DNA from: Mesorhizobium sp. Pch-S
GTDB lineage: Bacteria; Pseudomonadota; Alphaproteobacteria; Rhizobiales; Rhizobiaceae
DNA length: 64,000 nt
Assembly (NCBI RefSeq): GCF_004136315.1
Contig: NZ_CP029562.1
Location: 3,867,501 to 3,931,500 of the forward strand
Reading direction: 5' to 3'
Part shown: one piece after another, positions 37,615-46,993 of the stretch
Position numbering within the stretch: the first letter of the stretch is position 1
Layout of the letters: each line of letters opens with the position of its first letter
Notes under the pieces: generated by a model
Database searches by the model: none
Told to the model about the DNA's origin: nothing
The model's input: the letters and a program-made list of their open reading frames with translations, nothing else
Translations under genes and position numbers: made by a program

Positions 37615-38472
37615 CTAGTTGGAGATTTCGAGCACGCGGTCGGTGTTGGTAACCAGAACCCACTTGCCTGCGCGCTGTTCGATCGATTTCACGCGCGAAG
37701 AATCCGGCAGCGTCGAACCGGTCTGGACGACCCAGAGTCCCGAATTGTCCTCGATCATCGCACGACCGTTGGCTATGTGAACCAGCCGGAAAGCCACGGC
37801 CTCCACCGGATAAGGCTGTTCTTCGACGCCCGGCACCTGTTCGGGCGCCAGGGGGCGGCTTTGCAGCGTGGCGGTGAAGGACATGTCGAGGTTCGGTTCC
37901 AGCGCTTCGGCCTGACCCTGCATCGGGTTGGTTCCGCTGCCGTCCGGCGTTACCACCATGCGTCCGGCGTTCTGGCCACGGCCGCCGAACTTGATGCCCT
38001 GAACGCCGAATTGCTCCGGATTGAAGAAGATGTACCAAGGGAAAAGCGCGCAAACGAGGCCGAGCATGACGCCCGAAGCGGCCATGATGAAGTCGCTGCG
38101 CCGGGTATCTTTCTTCATCCTCTGGAACGGCTCGCTCGATTGCAGGGGCCGATCAGGGAAATCGGTTCTGGAGGTTCTAGCGGGTCGTCGGCTTAGATTT
38201 GGTAAATGAACCTTGGGTTCCGGCGTAATATCTGGCGGTGCAAACAGTTCGGCCAAGGCCTCGCTGCTGCCAAACCCTTGTTCTGCCTTCACCGTCTTTT
38301 TCTTCGATTTGCCGGCCAGAGCCGGCTTGCGCTCTTGCCTTGAAAGCGGGCTCAACAGCCTGGACAGCAGGCGCTTTCTCGGGCGCGCACGTTTTTCCGC
38401 TGCCGTTGCCTGAGCAAGCATCTCATGCAGCAGCGCCTCGGTCTGCTCCAGGTCAGTCTGTCGGATCGGCAT
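37615..38472 (-). CDS. Uncharacterised single-pass membrane protein of the flagellar cluster
   Basis: A 285-residue protein that I cannot assign to a named flagellar family. Residues 1-125 are cytoplasmic, basic and low-complexity (RARPRKRLLSRLLSPL; KSKKKTVKAEQG). One membrane helix follows at about 128-150 (IMAASGVMLGLVCALFPWYIFF), then a periplasmic linker and a small C-terminal beta domain (VEAVAFRLVHIANGRAMIEDNSGLWVVQTGSTLPDSSRVKSIEQRAGKWVLVTN in segments). The pattern of that domain recalls PilP/GspC-type pilotin-linker domains. It overlaps the fliI 3' end by 20 nt, so it is co-translated with fliI. Confidence 0.85.
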   Translation of the reverse strand: MPIRQTDLEQTEALLHEMLAQATAAEKRARPRKRLLSRLLSPLSRQERKPALAGKSKKKTVKAEQGFGSSEALAELFAPPDITPEPKVHLPNLSRRPARTSRTDFPDRPLQSSEPFQRMKKDTRRSDFIMAASGVMLGLVCALFPWYIFFNPEQFGVQGIKFGGRGQNAGRMVVTPDGSGTNPMQGQAEALEPNLDMSFTATLQSRPLAPEQVPGVEEQPYPVEAVAFRLVHIANGRAMIEDNSGLWVVQTGSTLPDSSRVKSIEQRAGKWVLVTNTDRVLEISN

Positions 38473-39856
38473 TGTGCCTGCCTCTCAGATGATGGGCTAG
38501 ATCCGAGAAAGGATCGGCCGAGGGGCCGTCCTTCGGCGATTGCGTCAGGGCTTCATAGATAAGCGGCACCTGACGCACCGCCATGTCGAGTTCAGGGTCC
38601 GCTCCGCCCTGATAGGCGCCGAGCAGGCGGATGTCGCGGGTGTCCTCGAAGCGCGAGATCATCGCCTTTAGCCTTGTCACCAATGTCTGCTGGTCAGGCG
38701 TCCAGGCCTTTGAGGCGAGACGCGAGATGGAGGCAAGCGGGTTGACCGGCGGATAGCGGCCCTGCTCAGCGATCGAGCGATCGAGCACGACGTGACCGTC
38801 GAGAATGCCGCGCACGGAATCTGCGACCGGGTCGTTGTGATCATCGCCGTCGACGAGCACCGAGATGATGGCGGTGATCGAGCCGGTGCCTTCGAGCCCG
38901 GGGCCGGCACGCTCGAGCAGTTTGGGCAGATCGGTGAACACCGACGCCGGATAGCCGCGTGCCACCGGCGGTTCGCCGGTGCCTGTTGCCACTTCACGCA
39001 GGGCATGTGCGAAACGCGTGATCGAATCCAGGACCAGCAGAACGCGATGGCCCTGGTCGCGGAAGTGTTCGGCGACGCGCATGGCGGTATCGGGCGCGCG
39101 CCGCCGCATCATGGCGCTTTCGTCACTGGTTGCGACCACGGCCACGGTCTTTGCCATAGCCGTTGCGCCGATCGTGTCCTCGAGGAATTCGCGCACCTCG
39201 CGGCCACGCTCACCGACGAGCGCCACGACCACCGTGTCAAAGGCATCAGCGCCGGCCAGCATGGCGAGCAGCGTCGATTTACCGACGCCTGAGCCGGCGA
39301 AGACCCCCATGCGCTGGCCGAAGCAGAGCGGGGTGAAGATGTCGATGACGCGAACACCCGTCATGAAGGATGTACCAACGCGTTGCCGTGCCATGGCTCC
39401 AGGCGTGGCGTCGTGTGGAAGTTCGCCCTCGTTCTTCCGCAGCAGAGGCGGACCACCGTCGATGGCGCGCGCCAGCGCGTCGATGGTGCGGCCACGCCAC
39501 GAGGCGTGCGGCGTCACCGCAAGCGGACCACGCCGGAAAACCGTGTCGCCTATGCCGGCATCGGGGCTGCGTTCGAAGGGCGCGACAACGATGTCGTCGC
39601 GACCGATATGAACGATTTCGCCGCGGCGATTGCCGCTGCGGCTCCGGTGTTCGACGATATCCCCGAGCCTCGCGATATCCGACAGGCCACGCACCTTGTA
39701 ATGTGTAGCCGATACTTCGGCGACAAGACCGCCCCGCTTCAGCATCGCATCGTCATTGTCGAAGCGACGCCAGACATGCTCCAACACCGCAAGCCGGTTC
39801 TCAGGCCTTGCATCGCGTTCAGTGGTGCGGATCAGGGACCGGTCGGCGGCAGCCAT
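38453..39856 (-). CDS. fliI: Flagellar export ATPase FliI
   Basis: A 467-residue cytoplasmic ATPase of the F1-beta-like type. The Walker A motif is in FAGSGVGKSTLLAML, Walker B in RVLLVLDSITRFAHALREV, and the FliI-type GERGREVREFLED segment lies between them. It powers export of rod, hook and filament subunits together with the FliH- and FliJ-like proteins encoded far away in the window. It starts 6 nt after flgF. Confidence 0.96.
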   Translation of the reverse strand: MAAADRSLIRTTERDARPENRLAVLEHVWRRFDNDDAMLKRGGLVAEVSATHYKVRGLSDIARLGDIVEHRSRSGNRRGEIVHIGRDDIVVAPFERSPDAGIGDTVFRRGPLAVTPHASWRGRTIDALARAIDGGPPLLRKNEGELPHDATPGAMARQRVGTSFMTGVRVIDIFTPLCFGQRMGVFAGSGVGKSTLLAMLAGADAFDTVVVALVGERGREVREFLEDTIGATAMAKTVAVVATSDESAMMRRRAPDTAMRVAEHFRDQGHRVLLVLDSITRFAHALREVATGTGEPPVARGYPASVFTDLPKLLERAGPGLEGTGSITAIISVLVDGDDHNDPVADSVRGILDGHVVLDRSIAEQGRYPPVNPLASISRLASKAWTPDQQTLVTRLKAMISRFEDTRDIRLLGAYQGGADPELDMAVRQVPLIYEALTQSPKDGPSADPFSDLAHHLRGRHNADPTD

Positions 39857-39862
39857 GGCGGA

Positions 39863-40585
39863 TTACTTCGAACCCAGCGTCTTGATTGCCTCGTCTGTCG
39901 AGTTGCCGGCCTGCCGAACCATCGCCGCGACATTCTCGAAGGCACGCTGCACCTGGATCAGCCGCATCATTTCCATGACTGGATTGACGTTGGAGTTTTC
40001 CAGGAAACCTTGTGCCACCCCGACGTCGGAACGGTCGGTGACCGGCTCCGGCGCCCGCGGGGGCACGATGCCGGAATTGCCGTAGCGGGTGAAATTCACG
40101 CCAGGATCAAAAGTGAACAGGCCGATGGCGCCGACCTGGCGGTCGCCCTGATGCAAAGCGCCGTCCGCGCCGACCTTGGGCGGTCCGCCGCGCGGATCAA
40201 GCTGGATCGGGGCGCCGCCTGCATCGAGTACGGGATGCCCTTCGATCGAAAGCAACTCGCCATTCTGGTTCATGGAGAAGCGGCCGTCGCGCGTCATGAT
40301 GGTGCCCGACGGCGTCTGGATGCCAAACCAGGCGTTTCCTTTGACGGCAAAGTCGAACGGGTTGCCTGTTTCCTGCATGCCGCCATTGGCACCGGAAAGG
40401 AAAGTGTCGCCGGTGGATGCAAAGGCGACAGACCGCTGGCCCGTTCCGGAGACGACGTCCTCGAATTTCACACCCGTTGCACGAAAGCCGATGGTCGAGG
40501 CGTTGGCGACGTTGTCGGCGATCGTGTTGAGGCGCTTCTCCAGCGCGATCTGGGAGGACAGGGAGACGTAGAGGCTATCTTGCAT
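39863..40585 (-). CDS. flgF: Proximal rod protein FlgF
   Basis: A 240-residue secreted rod protein (MQDSLYVSLSSQIALEKRLNTIADNVANASTIGFRATGVKFED at the N-terminus, in segments, and FLENSNVNPVMEMMRLIQVQRAFENVAAMVRQAGNSTDEAIKTLGSK at the C-terminus). It lacks the longer FlgG-type middle, and its position before fliI is as in Sinorhizobium. It lies 7 nt after the DUF1217 gene. Confidence 0.95.
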   Translation of the reverse strand: MQDSLYVSLSSQIALEKRLNTIADNVANASTIGFRATGVKFEDVVSGTGQRSVAFASTGDTFLSGANGGMQETGNPFDFAVKGNAWFGIQTPSGTIMTRDGRFSMNQNGELLSIEGHPVLDAGGAPIQLDPRGGPPKVGADGALHQGDRQVGAIGLFTFDPGVNFTRYGNSGIVPPRAPEPVTDRSDVGVAQGFLENSNVNPVMEMMRLIQVQRAFENVAAMVRQAGNSTDEAIKTLGSK

Positions 40586-40592
40586 GATGGTC

Positions 40593-42410
40593 CTAGAACT
40601 TCTTCAGCCGCTGCATGGCAAAGAGGAGATCGGTGGAAACACCGGCGGCGGTCGGCTGGGCAAACAGGATCGTGGCCGCCGACATCTGCGGCGACGACGG
40701 ATTGTCGAGCTCGTACATGGTGGTGTAGCGGGTGATGAACTTGCCGAGCTTCACGGGATCGGCGAAATCCTTGATGTTGAACTTGCTTTCGAACAGCTTC
40801 ACCTGCTTGTCGATGTCGGCCTTGGCAAAGGCTTCCGGCAGGCCGAACGCCGTGCGCACCACCTGCGAAAGCGCCTTGTCGGCCAGGACTTCGTACCAGT
40901 TGGTCAGCGACGGCGCCTTGCGTTGGAAATAGAGCGCCAGCCGCACGCCTTCATTGGTCTTGCCGGCATCTTCTTCGAGTGTCTGACGCACATACTTGTC
41001 GGTCGCCGGCTGTTGCGCCAGCGAACGGGTCACGGCCTTCTCGCCATATTGGGCGAAATTGAAGGCGGTGACGAAGGCGATGTAGTTCTTGCTGCCCGAC
41101 TTGTTGGCCGGACTGTTCGGATCGGTGATGCCGCCTTCAAGCATCTGGCGGATGCGCGCCGGCGTTTCCTTGGTGGGGTCGAGGCCATAAGCCGTCAGCG
41201 CGTAGTTCAACAGACGCTTGTCGGCCAGCAAGCCGTCCACGGAGCGCAGCTTGACGACATTGGTGTTGTAGTAGGCTGTTTCGGCGGCGATGTAATCGGC
41301 GCCGGGCTTGATCAGGCCGATCTGGCTTTTCGTGGTGTATAGTTTGAGCGTGTCCTTCTGGACCGCATCGCGCGTGGTCGTGTCCCGACCATACTCGGCA
41401 AAATTGAAGGCCGTGACAAAGTCGACATAGGCTTTGCCTGCCACATTGGCCGGGCTTTTCGGATCGGTGATGCCGCCATCCAGCATCTTGCGGATGGCTG
41501 TCGGATCTTCCGCATCCATGTCCAGCCCGAAAGCGGACATGGCGACCCGGAGCAGGCGCTTGTCGTTGACCAGATCGTAGGCCGACGTCACCTTGCCGAT
41601 ATTGAGTTTGTAATACTCGCTTTCGGCCTTGGTGTATTCCGGCCGCTGCAGGATCGTGGAAAACCCGGCGTTTGCGATGTACTGCTTGGGCACGGCAAAC
41701 TGAACAGCGTCCTTGGACGTGGTATCGGCGCCGAATTGGTTGAAATCAAAGGCGGTAACGAAATTGGCGTAGCGCTTGTCACCTGCCGCGGCGAGCTTGT
41801 TGGCCGGGCTGTCGGGATTGCTGACCCCGCCCTCCAGCATTTCGCGGATACGCTCTGGCGTCTCTTTCTTGGCATCGATTCCGAAGGCGCCGAGGGCGAT
41901 GGTCAGCAACCTGGAATCGCCCATCAGGTCGTCGATCGACTTCACGCTTGAAATCTTGCCGATGTAGTTGCGGATTTCGCCTTCGAGAAAGCTGCTGCCC
42001 TGCTGCGTGTAAGTGATGCCGACCTGCAGGGAGAAATTCTTCGGCACGTCATGCTGTGCGCCGTTGTAGGAGGTGGCCAACTCGCCATAGCGTTTGAAAT
42101 TGAAGGCTTTGACAAACTCCGCGTAGCGCTTGTCGGTCAGCTTGTTGGCGAATGAGTCCGGCTTGTCGACGCCCTCGGTCAGCGCCTTTTTCATGAAAGC
42201 CTTGGCATAGGCCATGTCTTCGAGGCCGAAGGCCTTCATGGCATATTTGAAAAGGCGGTCGTTTTTCAGGAATTCATCGATCGACTTCACCTTGCCGATG
42301 TTGTCGAGATAATACTTCGTGTCGCGCGAGACCGTGACCTGCTTGCTGGTCCGGTCAAGCGACCGGGCAAGGTCCCTGGTGATCAACTGATAGTCCAGAT
42401 AGGTGCTCAC
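40593..42410 (-). CDS. DUF1217 five-repeat protein of the flagellar cluster
   Basis: A 605-residue, mainly helical protein without a signal peptide. Five copies of a DUF1217-type unit occur at about residues 33-105, 145-225, 265-338, 382-453 and 485-565. Each has the form (L)xxDxRLLxxAxxAFGLD, a helix, EGGxxxPxSPANK and a closing YxxFVTAFNF; the fifth is the most divergent. In rhizobia a DUF1217 protein often lies beside flgF, but its role is unknown. It is first in the DUF1217-flgF-fliI operon and divergent from motA, so it is likely controlled with the stator and rod genes. Confidence 0.92.
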   Translation of the reverse strand: MSTYLDYQLITRDLARSLDRTSKQVTVSRDTKYYLDNIGKVKSIDEFLKNDRLFKYAMKAFGLEDMAYAKAFMKKALTEGVDKPDSFANKLTDKRYAEFVKAFNFKRYGELATSYNGAQHDVPKNFSLQVGITYTQQGSSFLEGEIRNYIGKISSVKSIDDLMGDSRLLTIALGAFGIDAKKETPERIREMLEGGVSNPDSPANKLAAAGDKRYANFVTAFDFNQFGADTTSKDAVQFAVPKQYIANAGFSTILQRPEYTKAESEYYKLNIGKVTSAYDLVNDKRLLRVAMSAFGLDMDAEDPTAIRKMLDGGITDPKSPANVAGKAYVDFVTAFNFAEYGRDTTTRDAVQKDTLKLYTTKSQIGLIKPGADYIAAETAYYNTNVVKLRSVDGLLADKRLLNYALTAYGLDPTKETPARIRQMLEGGITDPNSPANKSGSKNYIAFVTAFNFAQYGEKAVTRSLAQQPATDKYVRQTLEEDAGKTNEGVRLALYFQRKAPSLTNWYEVLADKALSQVVRTAFGLPEAFAKADIDKQVKLFESKFNIKDFADPVKLGKFITRYTTMYELDNPSSPQMSAATILFAQPTAAGVSTDLLFAMQRLKKF

Positions 42411-42572
42411 GCACGCCTCCCGCTGCAGCAGTTCGTGCTAAAGTAGGTCAACTTCCTTGCGCGAGGCTGAATCGCATCTGTCAAAAGCAAGGCGGGTGCA
42501 GTTCCAGGATTCAAGCCTCACACAAGGCACGACGTCTATTCCGTCTGCAGTTGAATCTCGGAAGGACCGGCA
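42411..42572. promoter_or_regulatory. Divergent control region, DUF1217 operon / motA operon
   Basis: A 162-nt non-coding gap between oppositely oriented flagellar operons. It must contain both promoters. The motA ribosome site GGAAGGA lies 10 nt before its GTG start. No confident promoter boxes could be assigned. Confidence 0.5.
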
Positions 42573-43448
42573 GTGGGCATTTTGATCGGCTTGGTGGTGA
42601 CGCTCGGTTGCGTCCTCGGCGGCTTCATGGCCATGGGCGGGCACGTGCAGGTGCTGATCCAGCCATGGGAAGCCGTCATCATCTGCGGCGCGGCGCTGGG
42701 GTGCTTCCTCGTCGCCAACCCGATGAAGACGGTTAAGGACACGGGCAAAGCCATCCTGGAAGCCTTCAAGCAGTCGGTGCCGAAGGAGCAGGACTATCTC
42801 GAGACGCTGGGCGTCCTGCACTCGCTGATGCGCGAACTGCGCTCCAAGTCACGCTCCGAGGTCGAGGCCCATATCGACAATCCGGAGGAGTCGCCGATCT
42901 TCCAGGCGTTTCCAACGGTGCTCAAGAACCACGACCTCACGCATTTCATCTGCGACTATTGCCGCATCATCATCATCGGCAATGCGCGTCCGTTCGAGAT
43001 CGAAGCGCTGATGGATGAAGAGATCCAGACCATCAAGGCCGACAAGCTGAAGCCCTATCATGCGATGGTTGCCGTTGGTGACGGCCTGCCGGCGCTCGGT
43101 ATCGTCGCGGCCGTGCTGGGTGTGGTGAAGGCGATGGGCGCGCTCGACCAGTCACCGGAAATCCTGGGCGGTTTGATCGGCGCTGCACTTGTCGGCACCT
43201 TCCTCGGCATCTTCCTCTCCTATGCAGTGGTCGGCCCGATCGCCACCAAGATCAAGATGGTGCGCGAGAAGAAGAACCGTCTCTACATCATCGTGAAGCA
43301 GACGCTGCTTGCCTACATGAACGGATCGCTGCCCCAGGTTGCCATCGAGTTTGGCCGCAAGACGATCTCGTCCTATGATCGCCCGTCGATCGACGCCGTT
43401 GAGCAGAGCACGCTGAGCACCGGTGCCGCGGACAAGAAGGCGGCGTAA
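42573..43448 (+). CDS. motA: Flagellar stator protein MotA
   Basis: A 291-residue inner-membrane protein with four membrane segments: two near the N-terminus ([42 protein letters not shown]) and two after a cytoplasmic loop ([52 protein letters not shown]). The torque loop carries charged residues ([13 protein letters not shown]). The start is a GTG after GGAAGGA. It heads the motA-fliM-fliN-fliG-flhB operon, while motB lies elsewhere at 23392. Confidence 0.96.
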   Translation: MGILIGLVVTLGCVLGGFMAMGGHVQVLIQPWEAVIICGAALGCFLVANPMKTVKDTGKAILEAFKQSVPKEQDYLETLGVLHSLMRELRSKSRSEVEAHIDNPEESPIFQAFPTVLKNHDLTHFICDYCRIIIIGNARPFEIEALMDEEIQTIKADKLKPYHAMVAVGDGLPALGIVAAVLGVVKAMGALDQSPEILGGLIGAALVGTFLGIFLSYAVVGPIATKIKMVREKKNRLYIIVKQTLLAYMNGSLPQVAIEFGRKTISSYDRPSIDAVEQSTLSTGAADKKAA

Positions 43449-43482
43449 GCATGGCCTGTAAGAGCAACGATGTGATGGCGTC

Positions 43483-44412
43483 ATGAGCGGCCTTGCCACC
43501 ATGGATGACAGCCGTGCGCTGGTGATCGAGCGTCTGGTCGGCGACAGCGGAGAAGCGTCGCATGTGATCGGCGCCGGCCGCTCGATGGGCGAACGCATTG
43601 TCTCGCCATTGCAGAAGCGTCTTTCCGGCGAGATCGGCGCGCAGGTGACTCTCGACCTTCGCGCTGTCGAGGTTTCCCGCACCATCCAGGCGCGCGCGCA
43701 TGCCGGTGACAATTTCGCCATGACAGTCGCGCCCTCGACCGTCTCGTCGGATGCGCTGACGATGGTGATGGATGCGCAGGCTGTGGCCGTGATGGTCTCT
43801 GCTCTTTTCGGTGGAGACCCGGAAGCCGCGGTTTCGCCGATCGAGCGCGACCTGTCGCCGCTGGAAGCCGAAGTGGCGACACTGGTTTTCGAAGAGATCG
43901 CGCAGGCGCTGAACGGGTCGGGCAAGCGTTCGCTCGATCTGCGTTTCCCGGTTCCGCGCGCCATGTCTGGCCAGGAAGCCAGGCGTCGGGTCCTACGCGA
44001 CGGTGCGGCCGTACGTCTTGTCTTCGGCCTGTCTACCCCGACGGAAAGCGGTACGATCACGGTGATGATCCCCCAGCGCGTGCTTCTGGTGCAGCGCAAT
44101 GGCGGAGCCGAAGAGGAGACGTCGTCGCAGACCGAATGGCACGAACGTTTCTCCGAGGAGGTGATGCGCTCGGCCGTCACCCTCGAAGCGACGATGCCGC
44201 TGGCAAGGATGACCTTGGGCGATCTCGCGCGGCTGCATGTCGGTCAAGTCCTTGATATCGAGGAAAACGCGCAGGGACAGGCGCAACTGTCCGCGCGCAA
44301 CAAGACGCTGTTTGTCTGCGAGTTCGGCAAACTTGGTCAGAACTATACGGTTCGCATCAAGCAACCTTTTGATGCGGGACAGGACTTCATCGACGGGTTG
44401 ATGCCCGGCTGA
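43483..44412 (+). CDS. fliM: Flagellar C-ring protein FliM
   Basis: A 309-residue protein. The middle CheC-like domain ([54 protein letters not shown]) and the C-terminal SpoA/FliN-like domain ([50 protein letters not shown], in segments) are clear. The N-terminal LSQxEIDALL peptide that binds CheY-P in enteric FliM is not visible: the protein begins [18 protein letters not shown]. It lies between motA and fliN. Confidence 0.93.
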   Translation: MSGLATMDDSRALVIERLVGDSGEASHVIGAGRSMGERIVSPLQKRLSGEIGAQVTLDLRAVEVSRTIQARAHAGDNFAMTVAPSTVSSDALTMVMDAQAVAVMVSALFGGDPEAAVSPIERDLSPLEAEVATLVFEEIAQALNGSGKRSLDLRFPVPRAMSGQEARRRVLRDGAAVRLVFGLSTPTESGTITVMIPQRVLLVQRNGGAEEETSSQTEWHERFSEEVMRSAVTLEATMPLARMTLGDLARLHVGQVLDIEENAQGQAQLSARNKTLFVCEFGKLGQNYTVRIKQPFDAGQDFIDGLMPG

Positions 44413-44437
44413 TGTCGGAACTATTTGGAGACGACGC

Positions 44438-44824
44438 ATGAGCAAGACCAACCCGGAAGCCGATCTCGAAGCCTCGGACGATCAGCTCAACCGTGCGATC
44501 GAGGAATTGCGCGGTGTGCTGCAGGAAGAAGAGCAGCGCGCGGGCACGCCGGCACGCGAGGCGACCGCGACCAATCCAGGTGTCATCCTCAACATCCCGG
44601 TTGATGTCCAGATCGTGCTTGGGAGCGCCGAGATGCAGGTGTCCGACCTGATGGGCTTGCAGAAGGGATCTACAGTGGCGTTGAACCGCCGCATCGGCGA
44701 ACCGGTCGACGTTGTCGTCAACGGCCGCCGCATTGCGCGCGGCGAAATCACGGTCCTTGAAAACGACCCGTCGCGCTTCGGCATTCGCCTGACCGAGATC
44801 GTGGCGGCCAAAAAGAACGGTTGA
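44438..44824 (+). CDS. fliN: Flagellar C-ring protein FliN
   Basis: A 128-residue protein with a charged N-terminal helix ([23 protein letters not shown]) and a SpoA domain ([73 protein letters not shown] in segments), characteristic of FliN. It lies 25 nt after fliM and 41 nt before the fliG start. Confidence 0.96.
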   Translation: MSKTNPEADLEASDDQLNRAIEELRGVLQEEEQRAGTPAREATATNPGVILNIPVDVQIVLGSAEMQVSDLMGLQKGSTVALNRRIGEPVDVVVNGRRIARGEITVLENDPSRFGIRLTEIVAAKKNG

Positions 44825-44865
44825 CCGGACATGCGACCCGCCGGGCAAGCAGCGAGGATGAGGGG

Positions 44866-45885
44866 ATGAGCACGCCGCTGACGCTGACACGCGCACAGAA
44901 GGCCGCCGCAATCCTGGTTGCGATGGGAAAGCCTTCAGCGAGCAAGCTGCTGAAGTTCTTCAAACAGGAAGAACTCAAGGCGCTGATCGAGGCAGCACGC
45001 CTGTTGCGAACCATTCCGCAAGCTGACCTGGAACGCGTCGTCGCCGAATTCGAGGCGGAATTCACGGAAGGGGCAGGTCTGCTCGATTCCGCGGACAAGA
45101 TGGACACGATTCTGAACGAGTCGCTGTCGCCCGAGGAAGTCGACGCCATCATGAGCGGCAAGAAGGCGGAAGCGGAGCCGGCTGGACCCCCGTCGATATG
45201 GCCGCAACTCGAGAAGCTGGAACCGCAGCGGTTGGGCAGCTTCCTCTCCGGAGAACATCCGCAGACTTCAGCGGCAGTCCTTTCAATGCTGGCGCCTCAG
45301 CCGGCGTCGGCGGTACTGCTCACACTGGACAAACAGCTGCGCAGCGAGATCCTGCGGCGCATGGTGACGATGACCGTGATCCCGGAAACGGCGACGAAGA
45401 TCGTCGAAAGCCAGCTTCGGGCACGCGTGCTGGCCGAGACGTCATCGAAGGATACGACGGCAGGCCAGATCCGTGTTGCCAGCCTGCTCAACGAAATGGA
45501 CAAGAGCCAGCTCGACGAGACGATGCAGGATCTCGAGGCCGCCGGCACGCCCGATCTCGACGGCGTGCGCGCCCGTATCTTCAACTTCGACGATCTGCCC
45601 CTGCTTACGCAGAAAGCACGCGTTCTCGTTTTCGACGGCTTGTCGAGCGAGGTGGTCACGCTCGCCCTGCGTGGTGCGACACCGGCGCTGACCGAAGCGG
45701 TACTGTCCTCCATCGGCCAGCGTTCGCGCCGCATGATCGAAGCCGAACTCAGCCAGGGTTCGGAAGGCGTTCCGATGGCCGACATCATGGCGGCACGCAA
45801 GAACGTTGCGGCTTCGACGGTGCGCCTTGCGCGGGAAGGCGCATTCGAACTGCCGGCGGCGCAGAGCGCCGCCGATGCAGCCTGA
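44866..45885 (+). CDS. fliG: Flagellar C-ring rotor protein FliG
   Basis: A 339-residue protein; the ATG at 44866 follows a GAGGATGAGGGG ribosome site (a TTG at 44821 overlapping fliN is open but less likely). FliG features are LTRAQKAAAILVAMGKPSASKLLKFF, the EHPQ motif in LSGEHPQTSAAVLSML, and the C-terminal domain with the charged torque helix (RIFNFDDLPLLTQKARVLVFDGLSS; IGQRSRRMIEAELSQG). It binds FliF and meets MotA. It lies between fliN and flhB. Confidence 0.95.
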   Translation: MSTPLTLTRAQKAAAILVAMGKPSASKLLKFFKQEELKALIEAARLLRTIPQADLERVVAEFEAEFTEGAGLLDSADKMDTILNESLSPEEVDAIMSGKKAEAEPAGPPSIWPQLEKLEPQRLGSFLSGEHPQTSAAVLSMLAPQPASAVLLTLDKQLRSEILRRMVTMTVIPETATKIVESQLRARVLAETSSKDTTAGQIRVASLLNEMDKSQLDETMQDLEAAGTPDLDGVRARIFNFDDLPLLTQKARVLVFDGLSSEVVTLALRGATPALTEAVLSSIGQRSRRMIEAELSQGSEGVPMADIMAARKNVAASTVRLAREGAFELPAAQSAADAA

Positions 45886-45910
45886 CCAGCGCTAGTCCGG
45901 CGGGCGCGGC

Positions 45911-46993
45911 ATGGCGGAGGCCGACGACAAGGATTCCAAAACAGAGGAACCCACAGAGAAGAAGATCCGCGACACGATGGAGAAGGGCAAGCTGCCTCAC
46001 TCCAAAGAGGCGGCGCTGTTAACCTCCTTTGTGGCCATCCTGGTCTTCGCGGTCTTTTACGCGCGCGAGGCGACGGTAAACCTCAGCATCTTCCTGGCGT
46101 CATTCCTCGAGAGGCCGGAATCATGGTCGATCGACACCGAGACTGACGTCATCCACCTCTATGGAATGGTGATGGTCGAGATCGGCCGTGCGGTGGTCGC
46201 ACTGCTGGTGCTGCTGGTGATTGCAGGCGTTGGTGCGTCGGTATTCCAGAATGTTCCTCAGTTCGTCGGTGAACGAATCCGGCCGCAATGGTCACGCATT
46301 TCGCTCGCCCAGGGCTGGAAGCGGCTGTTTGGCCTTCAGGGTTTCGTCGAATTCCTGAAATCGCTGGCAAAGCTCGGCTTTGTCGTCGCGGTGCTGATCT
46401 TCACGCTGTCGCAGGACCATCGCAGGTTGCTCAATGGCATGATCACCGGTCCCGTCGAGTTCGGCCTGGTGATACGCTCGATCGCCATTCAGATCCTTGT
46501 TGCCATCGTCTTTGTCATGACGGTCATCGCCGCCGCCGACTTTGTCTGGTCACGCTTCCACTGGCGACGCGACCTGAGGATGAGCAAGCAGGAAGTGAAG
46601 GACGAGCTGAAGCAGTCGGAAGGTGACCCGATCGTCAAGTCGAGGCTGCGCTCTCTGGCCCGCGACAGGGCAAGGCGGCGGATGATGACGGCAGTGCCCA
46701 CCGCCACACTCGTCATTGCCAACCCGACCCATTTCTCGATCGCGCTGCGCTACGTCCGCGATCAGGATTCGGCGCCGGTGGTGCTTGCCAAGGGGCAGGA
46801 CCTGGTGGCGCTGCGCATTCGCGAAATCGCGCGCGAGCACAATATCCCCATTTTCGAGGACGTTGCGCTTGCTCGCTCCATGTACAAGCAAGTTTCGGTT
46901 GATAGCGTCATCCCGTCACAATTTTACCAAGCAGTGGCCGAGCTGGTACGCATCGTTTACTCGAAAAAGGCAGAGCGCCGACGGACCTCATGA
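45911..46993 (+). CDS. flhB: Flagellar export switch protein FlhB
   Basis: A 360-residue inner-membrane protein with four membrane helices and a cytoplasmic domain with the self-cleaving NPTH motif (ATLVIANPTHFSIALRY; cleavage after N271). The N-terminus KTEEPTEKKIRDTMEKGKL is diagnostic. It switches export from hook to filament subunits together with FliK. It ends in a 4-nt ATGA overlap with the next gene. Confidence 0.97.
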   Translation: MAEADDKDSKTEEPTEKKIRDTMEKGKLPHSKEAALLTSFVAILVFAVFYAREATVNLSIFLASFLERPESWSIDTETDVIHLYGMVMVEIGRAVVALLVLLVIAGVGASVFQNVPQFVGERIRPQWSRISLAQGWKRLFGLQGFVEFLKSLAKLGFVVAVLIFTLSQDHRRLLNGMITGPVEFGLVIRSIAIQILVAIVFVMTVIAAADFVWSRFHWRRDLRMSKQEVKDELKQSEGDPIVKSRLRSLARDRARRRMMTAVPTATLVIANPTHFSIALRYVRDQDSAPVVLAKGQDLVALRIREIAREHNIPIFEDVALARSMYKQVSVDSVIPSQFYQAVAELVRIVYSKKAERRRTS

